Shown piece by piece: positions 12,926 to 25,660 of a stretch of 64,000 nucleotides of DNA (its first letter is position 1; each line of letters starts with the position of its first letter). Location: contig CP114482.1 of assembly GCA_027186245.1 (NCBI GenBank), forward strand, positions 30,523,209-30,587,208. The letters run 5' to 3'. The notes below the pieces were generated by a model, which made no database searches, was not told the origin of the DNA, and saw only the letters and a list, made by a program, of their open reading frames with translations. The translations under genes were made by a program, and so were the position numbers. This stretch comes from Coriaria nepalensis (taxonomy: Eukaryota > Streptophyta > Magnoliopsida > Cucurbitales > Coriariaceae).

Positions 12926-14261
12926 CATGTTTGAAGTGCCGAAACAGAATTTGTTCGAATCACCATCATATGATTTATTGGCTTGAGGTGACTTATTGAC
13001 ATGATTTTAAGGCGAAACCAAGGCACACGTGTCCCCCAAAGGTCATTAGCATGTTGTGCACGAAACTCGTGTATAAAGTGCAAAAGTAGAATTCGTTCTA
13101 ATCACAATCATAAGATGTATTGGCTTGAGGTGACTCATTAAAATGATTTTAAGGTAAAACAAATGCACACATGTCCCGCAAAGGACATTAGAATATTAAG
13201 CACAAATGTCGTTTTTGAAGTGCAAAAATTGAATCTGTTCGAATCACCATCATATGACTTATTGGCTTGGGGTGACTAATTGACATAATTTTAAGCGGAA
13301 ACCAAGGCACACGTGTCCCCTAAAGGCCATTAGCATGTTGTGCACGAAACTCGTGTATAAAGTGCAAAAGTAGAATTCGTTCTAATTACAATCATAAGCT
13401 TTATTGGCTTGAGGTGACTCATGAAAATGATTTGAAGGAAAAAAAAATGAACACATGTCCTGCAAAGGACATTAGAATGTTGTGCACAAAACTCATGTTT
13501 GAAGTGCACAAATAGAATTTATTCGAATCGCCATCATATGATTTATTGGCTTGAGGTGACTCATTGACATGATTTTAAGGCGAAATCAAGGCACATGTGT
13601 CCCCCAAAAGTGATTAGCATGTTGTGCACGAAACTCGTGTATAAAGTGCAAAAGTAGAATTCGTTCTAATCACAATCATAAGATGTATTGGATTGAGGTG
13701 ACTCATTAAAATGATTTTAAGGTAAAACAAATTCACACATGTCCAGCGAAGGACATTAGAATGTTTTGCACAAAACTCGTTTTTGAAGTGCAAAAATAGA
13801 ATTTGTTCGAATCACCATCATATGACTTATTGGCTTGGGGTGACTAATTGACATAATTTTAAGGTGAAACCAAGGCACACGTGTCCCCCAAAGGTCATTA
13901 GCATGTTGTGCACGAAACTCGTGTATAAAGTGCAAAAGTAGAATTCGTTCTATTTACAATCATAAGATGCATTGGCTTAAGGTGACTCATTAAAATGATT
14001 TTAAGGCAAAACAGATTCCACACATGTCCAACGAAGGACATTAGCATGATCTACACAAAACTCGTTTTTGAAGTGTAAAAATAGAATTTGTTCGACTCAC
14101 CATCATATGATATATTGGCTTGAGGTGACTCATTGACATGATTTTAAGGTGAAACCAAGGCACACGTGTCCCCGAAAAGTCATTAGCATGTTGTGCACGA
14201 AACTCGTGTATAAATTGCAAAAGTTGAATTCTTTCGAATCACAATCATATGATATATTGTC

Positions 14262-14973
14262 TTGAGGTGACATATTAGAATGATTTTAAGGTGAAAAAAT
14301 GCACACAAGTCCCACAGAGGACATTAGAATGTTGTGCACAAAACTCGTGTTTGAAGTGCAAAAATAGAATTTATTCCAATCGCCATCATATGACTTATTG
14401 TTAACTTGAGTTGACTCATTGACATGATTTTAAGGTGAAACGAAGGCACACGTGTCCCCTAAAGGTCAATAGCATGTTGTGCACAAAACTCGTGTTTGAA
14501 GTGAAATAACAGAATTTGTTCGAAGCACCATCATATGACTTATTGGCTTGGGGTAACTCATTGACATGATTTTAAGGTGAGACCAAGGCACACGTGTCCC
14601 CCAAAGGTCATTAGCATGTTTTGCACGAAACTCGTGTATAAAGTGCAAAAGTAGAATTCGTTCTAATCACAATCATAAGATGTATTGGCTTGAGGTGACT
14701 CATTAAAATGATTTTAAGGTAAAACAAATTCACACATGTCCAACGAAGGACATTAGCATGATCTACACAAAACTCGTTTTTGAAGTGTAAAAATAGAATT
14801 TGTTCGACTCACCATCATATGACTTATTGTCTTGGGGTGACTAATTGACATGATTTTAAGGCGAAACCAAGGCACACGTGTCCCTCAAAGGTCATTAGCA
14901 TGTTGTGCACGAAACTCGTGTATAATGTGCAAAAGTGGAATTCGTTCTAATCACAATCGTAAGCTGTATTGGC
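14262..14973 (+). repeat. 712-bp tandem duplication, copy 1
   Basis: Five monomers (A-tail, B, B, A, B, A-head) followed directly by an almost identical 712-bp copy. Markers include CCCACAGAGG, TTGTTAACTTGAG, GTGAAATAACAG, CATGATCTACACAAAAC and CGTAAGCTGTATTGG. The length is 2.5 dimers plus 2 bp, so this is one of few events not in dimer register. Confidence 0.92.
14334..14620 (+). repeat. B-B junction (alternation break) 1
   Basis: A B monomer of 145 bp (14,334-14,478, TTGTTAACTTGAG type) is followed at 14,479 by a second B monomer (GTGCACAAAACTCGTGTTTGAAGTG) instead of an A. The A phase resumes at 14,621 with TTGCACGAAACTC. An odd-monomer exchange between a B and an A landmark explains it. 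Confidence 0.88.
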
Positions 14974-15685
14974 TTGAGGTGACATATTAGAATGATTTTA
15001 AGGTGAAAAAATGCACACAAGTCCCACAGAGGACATTAGAATGTTGTGCACAAAACTCGTGTTTGAAGTGCAAAAATAGAATTTATTCCAATCGCCATCA
15101 TATGACTTATTGTTAACTTGAGTTGACTCATTGACATGATTTTAAGGTGAAACGAAGGCACACGTGTCCCCTAAAGGTCAATAGCATGTTGTGCACAAAA
15201 CTCGTGTTTGAAGTGAAATAACAGAATTTGTTCGAAGCACCATCATATGACTTATTGGCTTGGGGTAACTCATCGACATGATTTTAAGGTGAGACCAAGG
15301 CACACGTGTCCCCCAAAGGTCATTAGCATGTTTTGCACGAAACTCGTGTATAAAGTGCAAAAGTAGAATTCGTTCTAATCACAATCATAAGATGTATTGG
15401 CTTGAGGTGACTCATTAAAATGATTTTAAGGTAAAACAAATTCACACATGTCCAACGAAGGACATTAGCATGATCTACACAAAACTCGTTTTTGAAGTGT
15501 AAAAATAGAATTTGTTCGACTCACCATCATATGACTTATTGTCTTGGGGTGACTAATTGACATGATTTTAAGGCGAAACCAAGGCACACGTGTCCCTCAA
15601 AGGTCATTAGCATGTTGTGCACGAAACTCGTGTATAATGTGCAAAAGTGGAATTCGTTCTAATCACAATCGTAAGCTGTATTGGC
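14974..15685 (+). repeat. 712-bp tandem duplication, copy 2
   Basis: Second copy, near-identical to the first. I noted CATCGACATG near 15,270 against CATTGACATG at the matching place in copy 1. It ends where TGACATATTAGAATG is replaced by TGACACAAGAAAATT. Confidence 0.92.
15046..15332 (+). repeat. B-B junction (alternation break) 2
   Basis: Copy of the first B-B junction, carried along by the 712-bp duplication (second B begins at 15,191). Not an independent event. Confidence 0.86.
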
Positions 15686-16139
15686 TTGAGGTGACACAAG
15701 AAAATTATTTTAAGGTGAAACAAATGCACACATGTCCCGCAAAGGACATTAGAATGTTGTGCACAAAAGTCGTGTTTGAAGTGCAAAAACAGAATTTGTT
15801 CGAATCACCATCATATGATTTATTGGCTTGAGGTGACTCATTGACATGATTTTAAGGTGAAACAAAGGCACACGTGTCCCCGAAAAGTCATTAGCATGTT
15901 GTGCACGAAACTCGTGTATAAAGTGCAAAAGTTGAATTCTTTCGAATCACAATCGTATGATTTATTGGCCTGAGGTGACTCATGAAAATGATTTTAAGGA
16001 AAAAAAAATGAACACATGTCCCGCAAAGGACATTAGAATGTTGTGCACAAAACTCGTGTTTGAAGTGCGAAAATAGAATTTGTTCGAACCACCATCATAT
16101 GCCTTATCGGCTTGGGGTGACTCAATGACATGATTTTAA

Positions 16140-17060
16140 GGTGAAACCAAGGCACACGTGTCCCCCAAAGGTCATTAGAATGTTGTGCACGAAACTCGTG
16201 TATAACGTGCAAAAGTAGAATTCGTTTTAATTATAATCATAAGATGTATTTGGCTTGAGGTGACTCATGAAAATAATTTTAAGGTAAAACAAATGAACAA
16301 ATTTCCCGCGAAGGACACTAGAATATTGTGCACAAAACTCATGTTTGAAGTGCAAAATTAGAATTTGGTCGAATCACCATCATATGACTTATTGGCTTGG
16401 GGTGACTAATTGACATGATTTTAAGGTGAAACCAAGGCAAACGTGTCCCCCAAAGGTCATTAGCATGTTGTGCACGAAACTCGTGTATAAAGTGCAAAAG
16501 TAGAATTCGTTCTATTTACAATCATAAGATGCATTGGCTTAAGGTGACTCATTAAAATGATTTTAAGGCAAAACAGATGAACACATGTCCTGCAAAGGAC
16601 ATTAGAATGCTGTGCACAAAACTCGTGTTTGAAGTGCAAAAACAGAATTTGTTGGAATCACCATCATATGACTTATCGGCTCGGGGTGACTCACTGACAT
16701 TATTTTAAGGTGGAACCAAGGCACACGTGTCCCCCAAAGGTCATTAGCATGTTGTGCACGAAACTTGTGTATAAAGTGCAAAAGTAGAATTCGTTTTAAT
16801 CATAATCATAAGATGTATTTGGCTTGAGGTGACTCATGAAAATAATTTTAAGGTAAAACAAATGAACACATTTCCCGCGAAGGACATTAGATTATTGTGC
16901 ACAAAACTCATGTTTGTAGTGCAAAAATGGAATTTATTCGAATCGCCATCATATGACTTATTATTAGCTTGGGTTGACTCATTGACATGATTTACAGATG
17001 AAACCAAGGCATACGTGTCCGCTAAAGGTCATTAGCATGTTGTGCACGAAACTCGTGCAT
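16140..17060 (+). repeat. TTGGTCG-marked block, first copy
   Basis: The block holds TTTTAATTATAATC, TATTTGGCTTGAGG, GCAAAATTAGAATTTGGTCG (TTGGTCG at 16,365) and TCTATTTACAATC in that order. The next TTGGTCG is 2,286 bp downstream (eight dimers). This copy is more diverged than the later ones, with TATAACGTGC and GATGCATTGG. Confidence 0.72.
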
Positions 17061-18417
17061 AAAGTGCAAGAGTAGAATTCGTTTTAATTATAATCATAAG
17101 ATTTATTGGCTTGAGGTGACTCATGAAAATGATTTTAAGGAAAAAAAAAATGAACACATGTCCTCCAAAGGACATTAGAATGTTGTGCACAAAACTCATG
17201 TTTAAAGTGCAAAAATAGAATTTATTCGAATCGCCATCATATGACTTATTATTAGCCAGAGTTGACTCATTGACATAAATTTATGGTGAAACAAAGGCAC
17301 ACGTGTCCCCTAAAGGCCATTAGCATGTTGTGCACGAAACTCGTGTATAAAGTGCAATAGTAGAATTCGTTCTAATCACAATCATAAGATTTATTGGCTT
17401 GAGGTGACTCATGAAAATGATTTAAAGGAAAAAAAAATGAACACATGTCCTGCAAAGGACATTAGAATGTTGTGCACAAAACTCATGTTTGAAGTGCAAA
17501 AATAGAATTTATTCGAATCGCCATCATATGACTTATTATTAGCCTGAGTTGACTCATTGACATGACTTTATGGTGAAACAAAGGCACACGTGTCCCCTAA
17601 AGGCCATTAGCATGTTGTGCACGAAACTCGTGTATGAAGTGCAAAAGTAGAATTCGTTCTAATCACAATCATAAGATGTATTGGCTTAAGGTGACTCATT
17701 AAAATGATTTTAAGGTAAAGCAAATGAACACATGTCCCGCAAAGGACATTAGAGTGTTGTGCACAAAACACGTGTTTGAAGTGCAAAAACAGAATTTGTT
17801 CGAATCACCATCATATGATATATTGGCTTGAGGTGACTCATTGACATGATTTTAAGGTGAAACCAAGGCACACGTGTCCCCGAAAAGTCATTAGCATGTT
17901 GTGCACGAAACTCGTGTATAAATTGCAAAAGTTGAATTCTTTCGAATCACAATCATATGATATATTGTCTTGAGGTGACTTATTAGAATGATTTTAAGGT
18001 GAAAAAATGCACACAAGTCCCACAGAGGACATTAGAATGTTGTGCACAAAACTCATGTTTGAAGTGCAAAAATAGAATTTATTCGAATCGCCATCATATG
18101 ACTTATTATTAGCCTGAGTTGACTCATTGACATGACTTTATGGTGAAACAAAGGCACACGTGTCCCCTAAAGGCCATTAGCATGTTGTGCACGAAACTCG
18201 TGTATAAAGTGCAAAAGTAGAATTCGTTCTAATCACAATCATAAGATGTATTGGCTTAAGGTGACTCATTAAAATGATTTTAAGGTAAAGCAAATGAACA
18301 CATGTCCCGCAAAGGACATTAGAGTGTTGTGCACAAAACACGTGTTCGGAGTGCAAAAACAGAATTTGTTGGAATCACCATCATATGATATATTGGCTTG
18401 AGGTGACTCATTGACAT

Positions 18418-19380
18418 GATTTTAAGGTGAAACCAAGACACACGTGTCCCCCAAAGGTCATTAGAATGTTGTGCACGAAACTCGTGTATAAAGTGCAAAA
18501 GTAGAATTCGTTTTAATTATAATCATAAGATGTATTTGGCTTGAGGTGACTCATGAAAATAATTTTAAGGTACAACAAATGAACACATTTCCAGCGAAGG
18601 ACATTAGAATATTGTGCACAAAACTCATGTTTGAAGTGCAAAATTAGAATTTGGTCGAATCACCATCATATGACTTATTGGCTTGGGGTGACTAATTGAC
18701 ATGATTTTAAGGTGAAACCAAGGCACACGTGTCCCCCAAAGGTCATTAGCATGTTGTGCACGAAACTCGTGTATAAAGTGCAAAAGTAGAATTCGTTCTA
18801 TTTACAATCATAAGATGTATTGGCTTAAGGTGACTCATTAAAATGATTTTAAGGCAAAACAGATGAACACATATCCCGCAAAGGACATTAGAATGCTGTG
18901 CGAAAAACTCGTGTTTGAAGTGCAAAAACAAAATTTGTTCGACTCACCATCATATGACTTATCGGCTCGGGGTGACTCACTGACATTATTTTAAGGTGAA
19001 ACCAAGGCACACGTGTCCCCCAAAGGTCATTAGCATGTTGTGCATGAAACTTGTGTATGAAGTGCAAAAGTAGAATTCGTTTTAATCACAATCATAAGAT
19101 TTATTGGCTTGAGGTTACTCATGAAAATGATTTTAAGGAAAAAAAAATGAACACATGTCCTGCAAAGGACATTAGAATGTTGTGCACAAAACTCATGTTT
19201 GAAGTGCAAAAATAGAATTTATTCGAATCGCCATCATATGACTTATTATTAGCCAGAGTTGACTCATTGACATGACTTTATGGTGAAACAAAGGCACACG
19301 TGTCCCCTAAAGGCCATTAGCATGTTGTGCACGAAACTCGTGTATAAAGTGCAAAAGTAGAATTCGTTCTAATCACAATC
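18418..19380 (+). repeat. TTGGTCG-marked block, second copy
   Basis: TTGGTCG at 18,651. It shares AAGACACACG, TACAACAAATGAAC, TTTCCAGCGAAGG, GCTGTGCGAAAAACTCG and CTTGTGTATGAAGTGC with the next copy at an offset of 2,001 bp (seven dimers). Confidence 0.85.
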
Positions 19381-19382
19381 AT

Positions 19383-20243
19383 AAGCTTTATTGGCTTGAG
19401 GTGACTCATGAAAATGATTTGAAGGAAAAAAAAATGAACACATGTCCTGCAAAGGACATTAGAATGTTGTGCACAAAACTCATGTTTGAAGTGCAAAAAT
19501 AGAATTTATTCGAATCGCCATCATATGACTTATAATAAGCCAGAGTTGACTCATTGACATGACTTTATGGTGAAACAAAGGCACACGTGTCCCCTAAAGG
19601 CCATTAGCATGTTGTGCACGAAACTCGTGTATAAAGTGCAAAAGTAGAATTCGTTCTAATCACAATCATAAGCTTTATTGGCTTGAGGTGACTGATGAAA
19701 ATGATTTGAAGGAAAAAAAAATGAACACATGTCCTGCAAAGGACATTAGAATGTTGTGCACAAAACTCATGTTTGAAGTGCACAAATAGAATTTATTCGA
19801 ATCTCCATCATATGACTTATTATTAGCCTGAGTTGACTCATTGACATGACTTTATGGTGAAACAAAGGCACACGTGTCCCCTAAAGGCCATTAGCATGTT
19901 GTGCACGAAACTCGTGTATAAAGTGCAAAAGTAGAATTCGTTCTAATCACAATCATAAGCTTTATTGGCTTGAGGTGACTCATGAAAATGATTTGAAGGA
20001 AAAAAAAATGAACACATGTCCTGCAAAGGACATTAGAATGTTGTGCACAAAACTCATGTTTGAAGTGCACAAATAGAATTTATTCGAATCGCCATCATAT
20101 GACTTATTATTAGCCTGAGTTGACTCATTGACATGACTTTATGGTGAAACAAAGGCACACGTGTCCCCTAAAGGCCATTAGCATGTTGTGCACGAAACTC
20201 GTGTACAAAGTGCAAAAGTAGAATATGTTCTAATCACAATCAT
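19383..20243 (+). repeat. Run of three near-identical 287-bp AAGCTT dimers
   Basis: AAGCTT sits at 19,383, 19,670 and 19,957, exactly 287 bp apart. The intervening dimers are almost identical (GATTTGAAGGAAAAAAAAAT, CACAAATAGAATTT in two of three, GACTTTATGG, AAAGGCCATTAG). This is a local amplification of a single dimer, unlike the multi-dimer amplification elsewhere. Isolated relatives with AAGCTT are at 13,396 and 27,104. Confidence 0.88.
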
Positions 20244-20418
20244 AAGATGTATTGGCTTAAGGTGACTCATTAAAATGATTTTAAGGTAAAGCAAATGAAC
20301 ACATGTCCCGCAAAGGACATTAGATTGTTGTGCACAAAACACGTGTTTGAAGTGCGAAAACAGAATTTGTTCGAATCACCATCATATGACTTATCGGCTT
20401 GGGGTGACTCAATGACAT

Positions 20419-21381
20419 GATTTTAAGGTGAAACCAAGACACACGTGTCCCCCAAAGTTCATTAGAATGTTGTGCACGAAACTCGTGTATAAAGTGCAAA
20501 AGTAGAATTCGTTTTAATTATAATCATAAGATGTATTTGGCTTGAGGTGACTCATGAAAATAATTTTAAGGTACAACAAATGAACACATTTCCAGCGAAG
20601 GACATTAGAATATTGTGCACAAAACTCATGTTTGAAGTGCAAAATTAGAATTTGGTCGAATCACCATCATATGACTTATTGGCTTGGGGTGACTAATTGA
20701 CATGATTTTAAGGTGAAACCAAGGCACACGTGTCCCCCAAAGGTCATTAGCATGTTGTGCACGAAACTCGTGTATAAAGTGCAAAAGTAGAATTCGTTCT
20801 ATTTACAATCATAAGATGTATTGGCTTAAGGTGACTCATTAAATTGATTTTAAGGCAAAACAGATGAACACATATCCCGCAAAGGACATTAGAATGCTGT
20901 GCGAAAAACTCGTGTTTGAAGTGCAAAAACAAAATTTGTTCGACTCACCATCATATGACTTATCGGCTCGGGGTGACTCACTGACATTATTTTAAGGTGA
21001 AACCAAGGCACACGTGTCCCCCAAAGGTCATTAGCATGTTGTGCACGAAACTTGTGTATGAAGTGCAAAAGTAGAATTCGTTTTAATCACAATCATAAGA
21101 TTTATTGGCTTGAGGTTACTCATGAAAATGATTTTAAGGAAAAAAAAATGAACACATGTCCTGCAAAGGACATTAGAATGTTGTGCACAAAACTCATGTT
21201 TGAAGTGCAAAAATAGAATTTATTCGAATCGCCATCATATGACTTATTATTAGCCAGAGTTGACTCATTGACATGACTTTATGGTGAAACAAAGGCACAC
21301 GTGTCCCCTAATGGCCATTAGCATGTTGTGCACGAAACTCGTGTATAAAGTGCAAAAGTAGAATTCGTTCTAATCACAATC
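20419..21381 (+). repeat. TTGGTCG-marked block, third copy
   Basis: TTGGTCG at 20,652. Near-identical to the second copy. It differs by AAAGTTCATTAG for AAAGGTCATTAG, ATTGATTTTAAGG for ATGATTTTAAGG, and CCTAATGGCC near 21,308. Confidence 0.85.
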
Positions 21382-22699
21382 ATAAGATTTATTGGCTTGA
21401 GGTGACTCATGAAAATGATTTGAAGGAAAAAAAAATGAACACATGTCCTGCAGAGGACATTAGAATGTTGTGCACAAAACTCATGTTTGAAGTGCAAAAA
21501 TAGAATTTATTCGAATCGCCATGATATGACTTATTATTGGCCTGAGTTGACTCATTGACATGACTTTATGGTGAAACAAAGGCACACGTGTCTCCTAAAG
21601 GCCATTAGCATGTTGTGCACGAAACTCGTGTATAAAGTGCAAAAGTAGAATTCGTTCTAATCACAATCATAAGATGTAATGGCTTAAGGTGACTCATGAA
21701 AATGATTTAAAGGAAAAAAAAATGAACACATGTCCTGCAAAGGACATTAGAATGTTGTGCACAAAACTCATGTTTGAAGTGCAAAAATAGAATTTATTCG
21801 AATCGCCATCATATGACTTATTATTAGCCTGAGTTGACTCATTGACATGACTTTGTGGTGAAACAAAGGCACACGTGTCCCCTAAAGGCCATTAGCATGT
21901 TGTGCACGAAACTCGTGTATAAAGTGCAAAAGTAGAATTCGTTCTAATCACAATCATAAGATGTATTGGCTTAAGGTGACTCATTAAAATGATTTTAAGG
22001 TAAAACAAATGAACACATGTCCCGCAAAGGACATTAGAGTGTTGTGCACAAAACACGTGTTTGAAGTGCGAAAACAGAATTTGTTCGAATCACCATCATA
22101 TGATTTATCGGCTTGGGGTGACTCAATGACATGATTTTAAGGTGAAACCAAGGCACACGTGTCCGCTACAGGTCATTAGCATGTTGTGCACGAAACTCGT
22201 GTATAAAGTGCAAGAGTAGAATTCGTTTTAATTATAATCATAAGATTTATTGGCTTGAGGTGACTCATGAAAATGATTTTAAGGAAAAAAAAATGAACAC
22301 ATGTCCTGCAAAGGACATTAGAATGTTGAGCACAAAACTCATGTTTGAAGTGCAAAAATAGAATTTATTCGAATCGCCATCATATGACTTATTATTAGCC
22401 AGAGTTGACTCATTGACATGACTTTATGGTGAAACAAAGGCACACGTGTCCCCTAAAGGCCATTAGCATGTTGTGCATGAAACTCGTGTATAAAGTGCAA
22501 AAGTAGAATTCGTTCTAATCACAATCATAAGATGTATTGGCTTAAGGTGACTCATTAAAATGATTTTAAGGTAAAACAAATGAACACATGTCCCGCAAAG
22601 GACATTAGAGTGTTGTGCACAAAACACGTGTTTGAAGTGCGAAAACAGAATTTGTTCGAATCACCATCATATGACTTATCGGCTTGGGGTGACTCAATG

Positions 22700-23340
22700 G
22701 CATGATTTTAATGAGAAACCAAGGCACACGTGTCCCCCAAAGTTCATTAGAATGTTGTGCACGAAACTCGTGTATAAAGTGCAAAAGTAGAATTCGTTTT
22801 AATTATAATCATAAGATGTATTTGGCTTGAGGTGACTCATGAAAATAATTTTAAGGTAAAACAAATGAACACATTTCCAGCGAAGGACATTAGAATATTG
22901 TGCACAAAACTCATGTTTGAAGTGCAAAATTAGAATTTGGTCGAATCACCATCATATGACTTATTGGCATGGGGTGACTAATTGACATGATTTTAAAGTG
23001 AAACCAAGGCACACGTGTCCCCCAAAGGTCATTAGCATGTTGTGCACGAAACTCGTGTATAAAGTGCAAAAGTAGAATTCGTTCTATTTACAATCATAAG
23101 ATTTATTGGCTTAAGGTGACTCATTAAAATGATTTTAAGGCAAAACAGATGAACACATGTCCCGCAAGGGACATTAGAATGTTGTGCTAAAAACTCGTGT
23201 TTGAAGTTAAAAAACAAAATTTGTTCGAATCACCATCATATGACTTATCGGCTCGGGGTGACTCACTGACATTATTTTAAGGTGAAACCAAGGCACACGT
23301 CTCCCCCAAAGGTCATTAGCATGTTGTGCATGAAACTTGT
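22700..23340 (+). repeat. TTGGTCG-marked block, fourth copy (shorter match)
   Basis: TTGGTCG at 22,937. Carries TTGGCATGGGG, GTGCTAAAAACTCG and CCCGCAAGGGACAT, which distinguish it and link it to the copy near 29 kb at an offset of 6,285 bp (22 dimers). Confidence 0.8.
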
Positions 23341-25660
23341 GTATGAAGTGCAAAAGTAGAATTCGTTTTAATAATAATCAGAAGATGTATTTGGCCAGAG
23401 GTGACTCATGAAAATAATTTTAAGGTAAAACAAATGAACACATTTCCCGCGAAGGACATTAAAATATTGTGCACGAAACTCATGTTTGTAGTACAAAAAT
23501 AGAATTTATTCGAATCGCCATCATATGACTTATTATTAGCTTGGGTTGACTCATTGACATGATTTACAGGTGAAACCAAGGCACACGTGTCTGCTAAAGG
23601 TCATTAGCATGTTGTGCACGAAACTCGTATATAAAGTGCAAGAGTAGAATTCGTTTTAATTATAATCATAAGATTTATTGGCTTCAGGTGACTCATGAAA
23701 ATGATTTTAAGGAAAAAAAAATGAACACATGTCCTGCAAAGGACATTAGAATGTTGTGTGCACAAAACTCATGTTTGAAGTGCAAAAATAGAATTTATTC
23801 GAATCACTATCATATGACCTATTGGCTTGGGGTGACTCACTGACATGATTTTAAGGTGAAACCAAGGCACACGTGTCCCCGAAAGGTCATTAGCTGTTGT
23901 GTACGAAACTCGTGTATAAAGTGCAAAAGTAGAATTTGTTCTAATCACAATCATAAGATTTATTGGCTTGAGGTGACTCATGAAAATGATTTTAAGGAAA
24001 AAAAAATGAACACATGTCCTGCAAAGGACATTAGAATGTTGTGCACAAAACTCATGTTTGAAGCGCAAAAATAGAATTTATTCGAATCGCCATCATATGA
24101 CTTATTATTAGCCTGAGTTGACTCATTGACATGACTTTATGGTGAAACAAAGGCACACGTGTCCCCTAAAGGCCATTAGCATGTTGTGCACGAAACTCGT
24201 GTATAAAGTGCAAAAGTAGAATTCGTTCTAATCACAATCATAAGATGTATTCGCTTAAGGTGACTCATTAAAATGATATTAAGGTAAAACAAATGAACAC
24301 ATGTCCCGCAAAGGACATTAGAATGTTGTGCACAAAACTCGTGTTTGAAGTGCGAAAACAGAATTTGTTTGAATCACCGTCATATGACTTATCGGCTTGG
24401 GGTGACTCAATCACATGATTTTAAGGTGAAACCAAGGCACACGTGTCCCCCAAAGGTCATTAGAATGTTGTGCACGAAACTCGTGTATAAAATGCAAAAG
24501 TAGAATTCGTTTGAATTATAATCATAAGATGTATTTTGCTTGAGGTGACTCATGAAAATAATTTTAAGGTAAAACAAATGAACACATTTCCCGTGAAGGA
24601 CATTAGAATATTGTGCACAAAACTCATGTTTGAAGTGCAAAAATGGAATTTATTCGAATCGCCATCATATGACTTATTATTAGCCTGAGTTGACTCATTG
24701 ACATGACTTTATGATGAAACAAAGGCACACGTGTCCCCTAAAGGCCATTAGCATATTGTGCACGAAACTCGTGTATAAAGTGCAAAAGTAGAATTCGTTC
24801 TAATCACAATCATAAGATGTAATGGCTTAAGGTGACTCATTAAAATGATTTTAAGGTAAAACAAATGAACACATGTCCCGCAAAGGACATTAGAATGTTG
24901 TGCACAAAACTCGTGTTTGAAGTGCGAAAACAGAATTTGTTCGAATCACCATCATATGACTTATCGGCTTGGGATGACTCAATGACATGATTTTAAGGTG
25001 AAACCAAGCCACACGTGTCTCCCAAAGGTCATTAGAATGTTGTGCACGAAACTCGTGTATAAAATGCAAAAGTAGAATTCGTTTTAATTATAATCATAAG
25101 ATGTAATGGCTTAAGGTGACTCATTAAAATAATTTTAAGGTAAAACAAAGGAACACATTTCCCGCGAAGGACATTAGAATATTGTGCACAAAACTCATGT
25201 TTGAAGTGCAAAAATAGAATGTATTCGAATCACCATCATATGACTTATTATTAGCTTGGGTTGACTCATTGACATGATTTACAGGTGAAACCAAGGCACA
25301 CGTGTCCCCTAAAGGTCATTAGCACGTTGTGCACGAAACTCGTGTATAAAGTGAAAAAGTAGAATTTGTTGTAATTATAATCATAAGATTTATTGGCTTG
25401 AGGTGACTCATGAAAATGATTTTAAGGAAAAAAAAATGAACACATGTCCTACAAAGGACATTAGAACGTTGTGCACAAAACTCATGTCTGAAGTGCAAAA
25501 ATAGAATTTATTCGAATCGCCATCATATGACTTATTATTAGCCTGAGTTGACTCATTGACATGACTTTATGGTGAAACAAAGCCACACGTGTCCCCCAAA
25601 GGTCATTAGCATGTTGTGCACGAAACTTGTGTATAAAGTGCAAAAGTAGAATTCGTTTTA
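23340..25660 (+). repeat. Domain IV dimers between the two duplication copies
   Basis: About eight dimers of domain IV type. Local oddities are GTTGTGTGCACAAAAC near 23,754 (2-bp TG gain), TTAGCTGTTGTGTACG near 23,892 (loss of CA plus a change in the landmark), and two consecutive dimers near 24.4-25.1 kb with TATAAAATGC. No gene seen. Confidence 0.7.

Larger units (their letters stand above)
4250..13380 (+). repeat. Domain II: dimers with GACTAATTGACAT variant
   Basis: B monomers here largely read GTGACTAATTGACAT instead of GTGACTCATTGACAT, and many A monomers read CCAGCGAAGGACAT and TGTGTTGGCTTAAGG. The spacing remains close to 284 bp. A dimer at about 4,081 with GAATATTGAGCACAAATG recurs at about 13,171 as GAATATTAAGCACAAATG, 9,090 bp away (32 dimers), so the flanks of this domain are related to each other. 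It contains the 3,690-bp-offset duplication listed separately. Confidence 0.7.
13380..16130 (+). repeat. Domain III: mixed dimers with phase breaks
   Basis: A transition zone. It contains the first A monomer with AAGCTT (13,396) and AAGGAAAAAAAAATG, monomers with GTGAAAAAATGCACACAAG (14,290), and dimers like those of domain II. A segment at about 14,100-14,345 (TATAAATTGCAAAAGTTG, CTTTCGAATC, CCCACAGAGG) recurs at about 17,815-18,055 and 26,675-26,915. The A/B alternation is broken twice inside the 712-bp duplication. Confidence 0.68.
16800..23220 (+). repeat. Large segmental duplication in domain IV, source copy
   Basis: Three colinear matches link this region to 25.66-29.5 kb: about 16,800-18,090 at offset 8,862 (GATTTACAGATG, GCATACGTGTCCGC, an A10 run, CCCACAGAGG), about 19,950-21,670 at offset 7,147, and about 21,960-23,220 at offsets down to 6,285. 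The order is preserved. The copy direction (which is source) is my assumption, based on this side being longer. Confidence 0.75.

Noticed and set aside
17150..17160. Poly(A) tail of a retroposed element at the A10 run
   Set aside because: The run sits at a fixed monomer position where related copies read GTAAAACAAATG or GAAAAACAAATG. It formed by substitutions, and no element precedes it.
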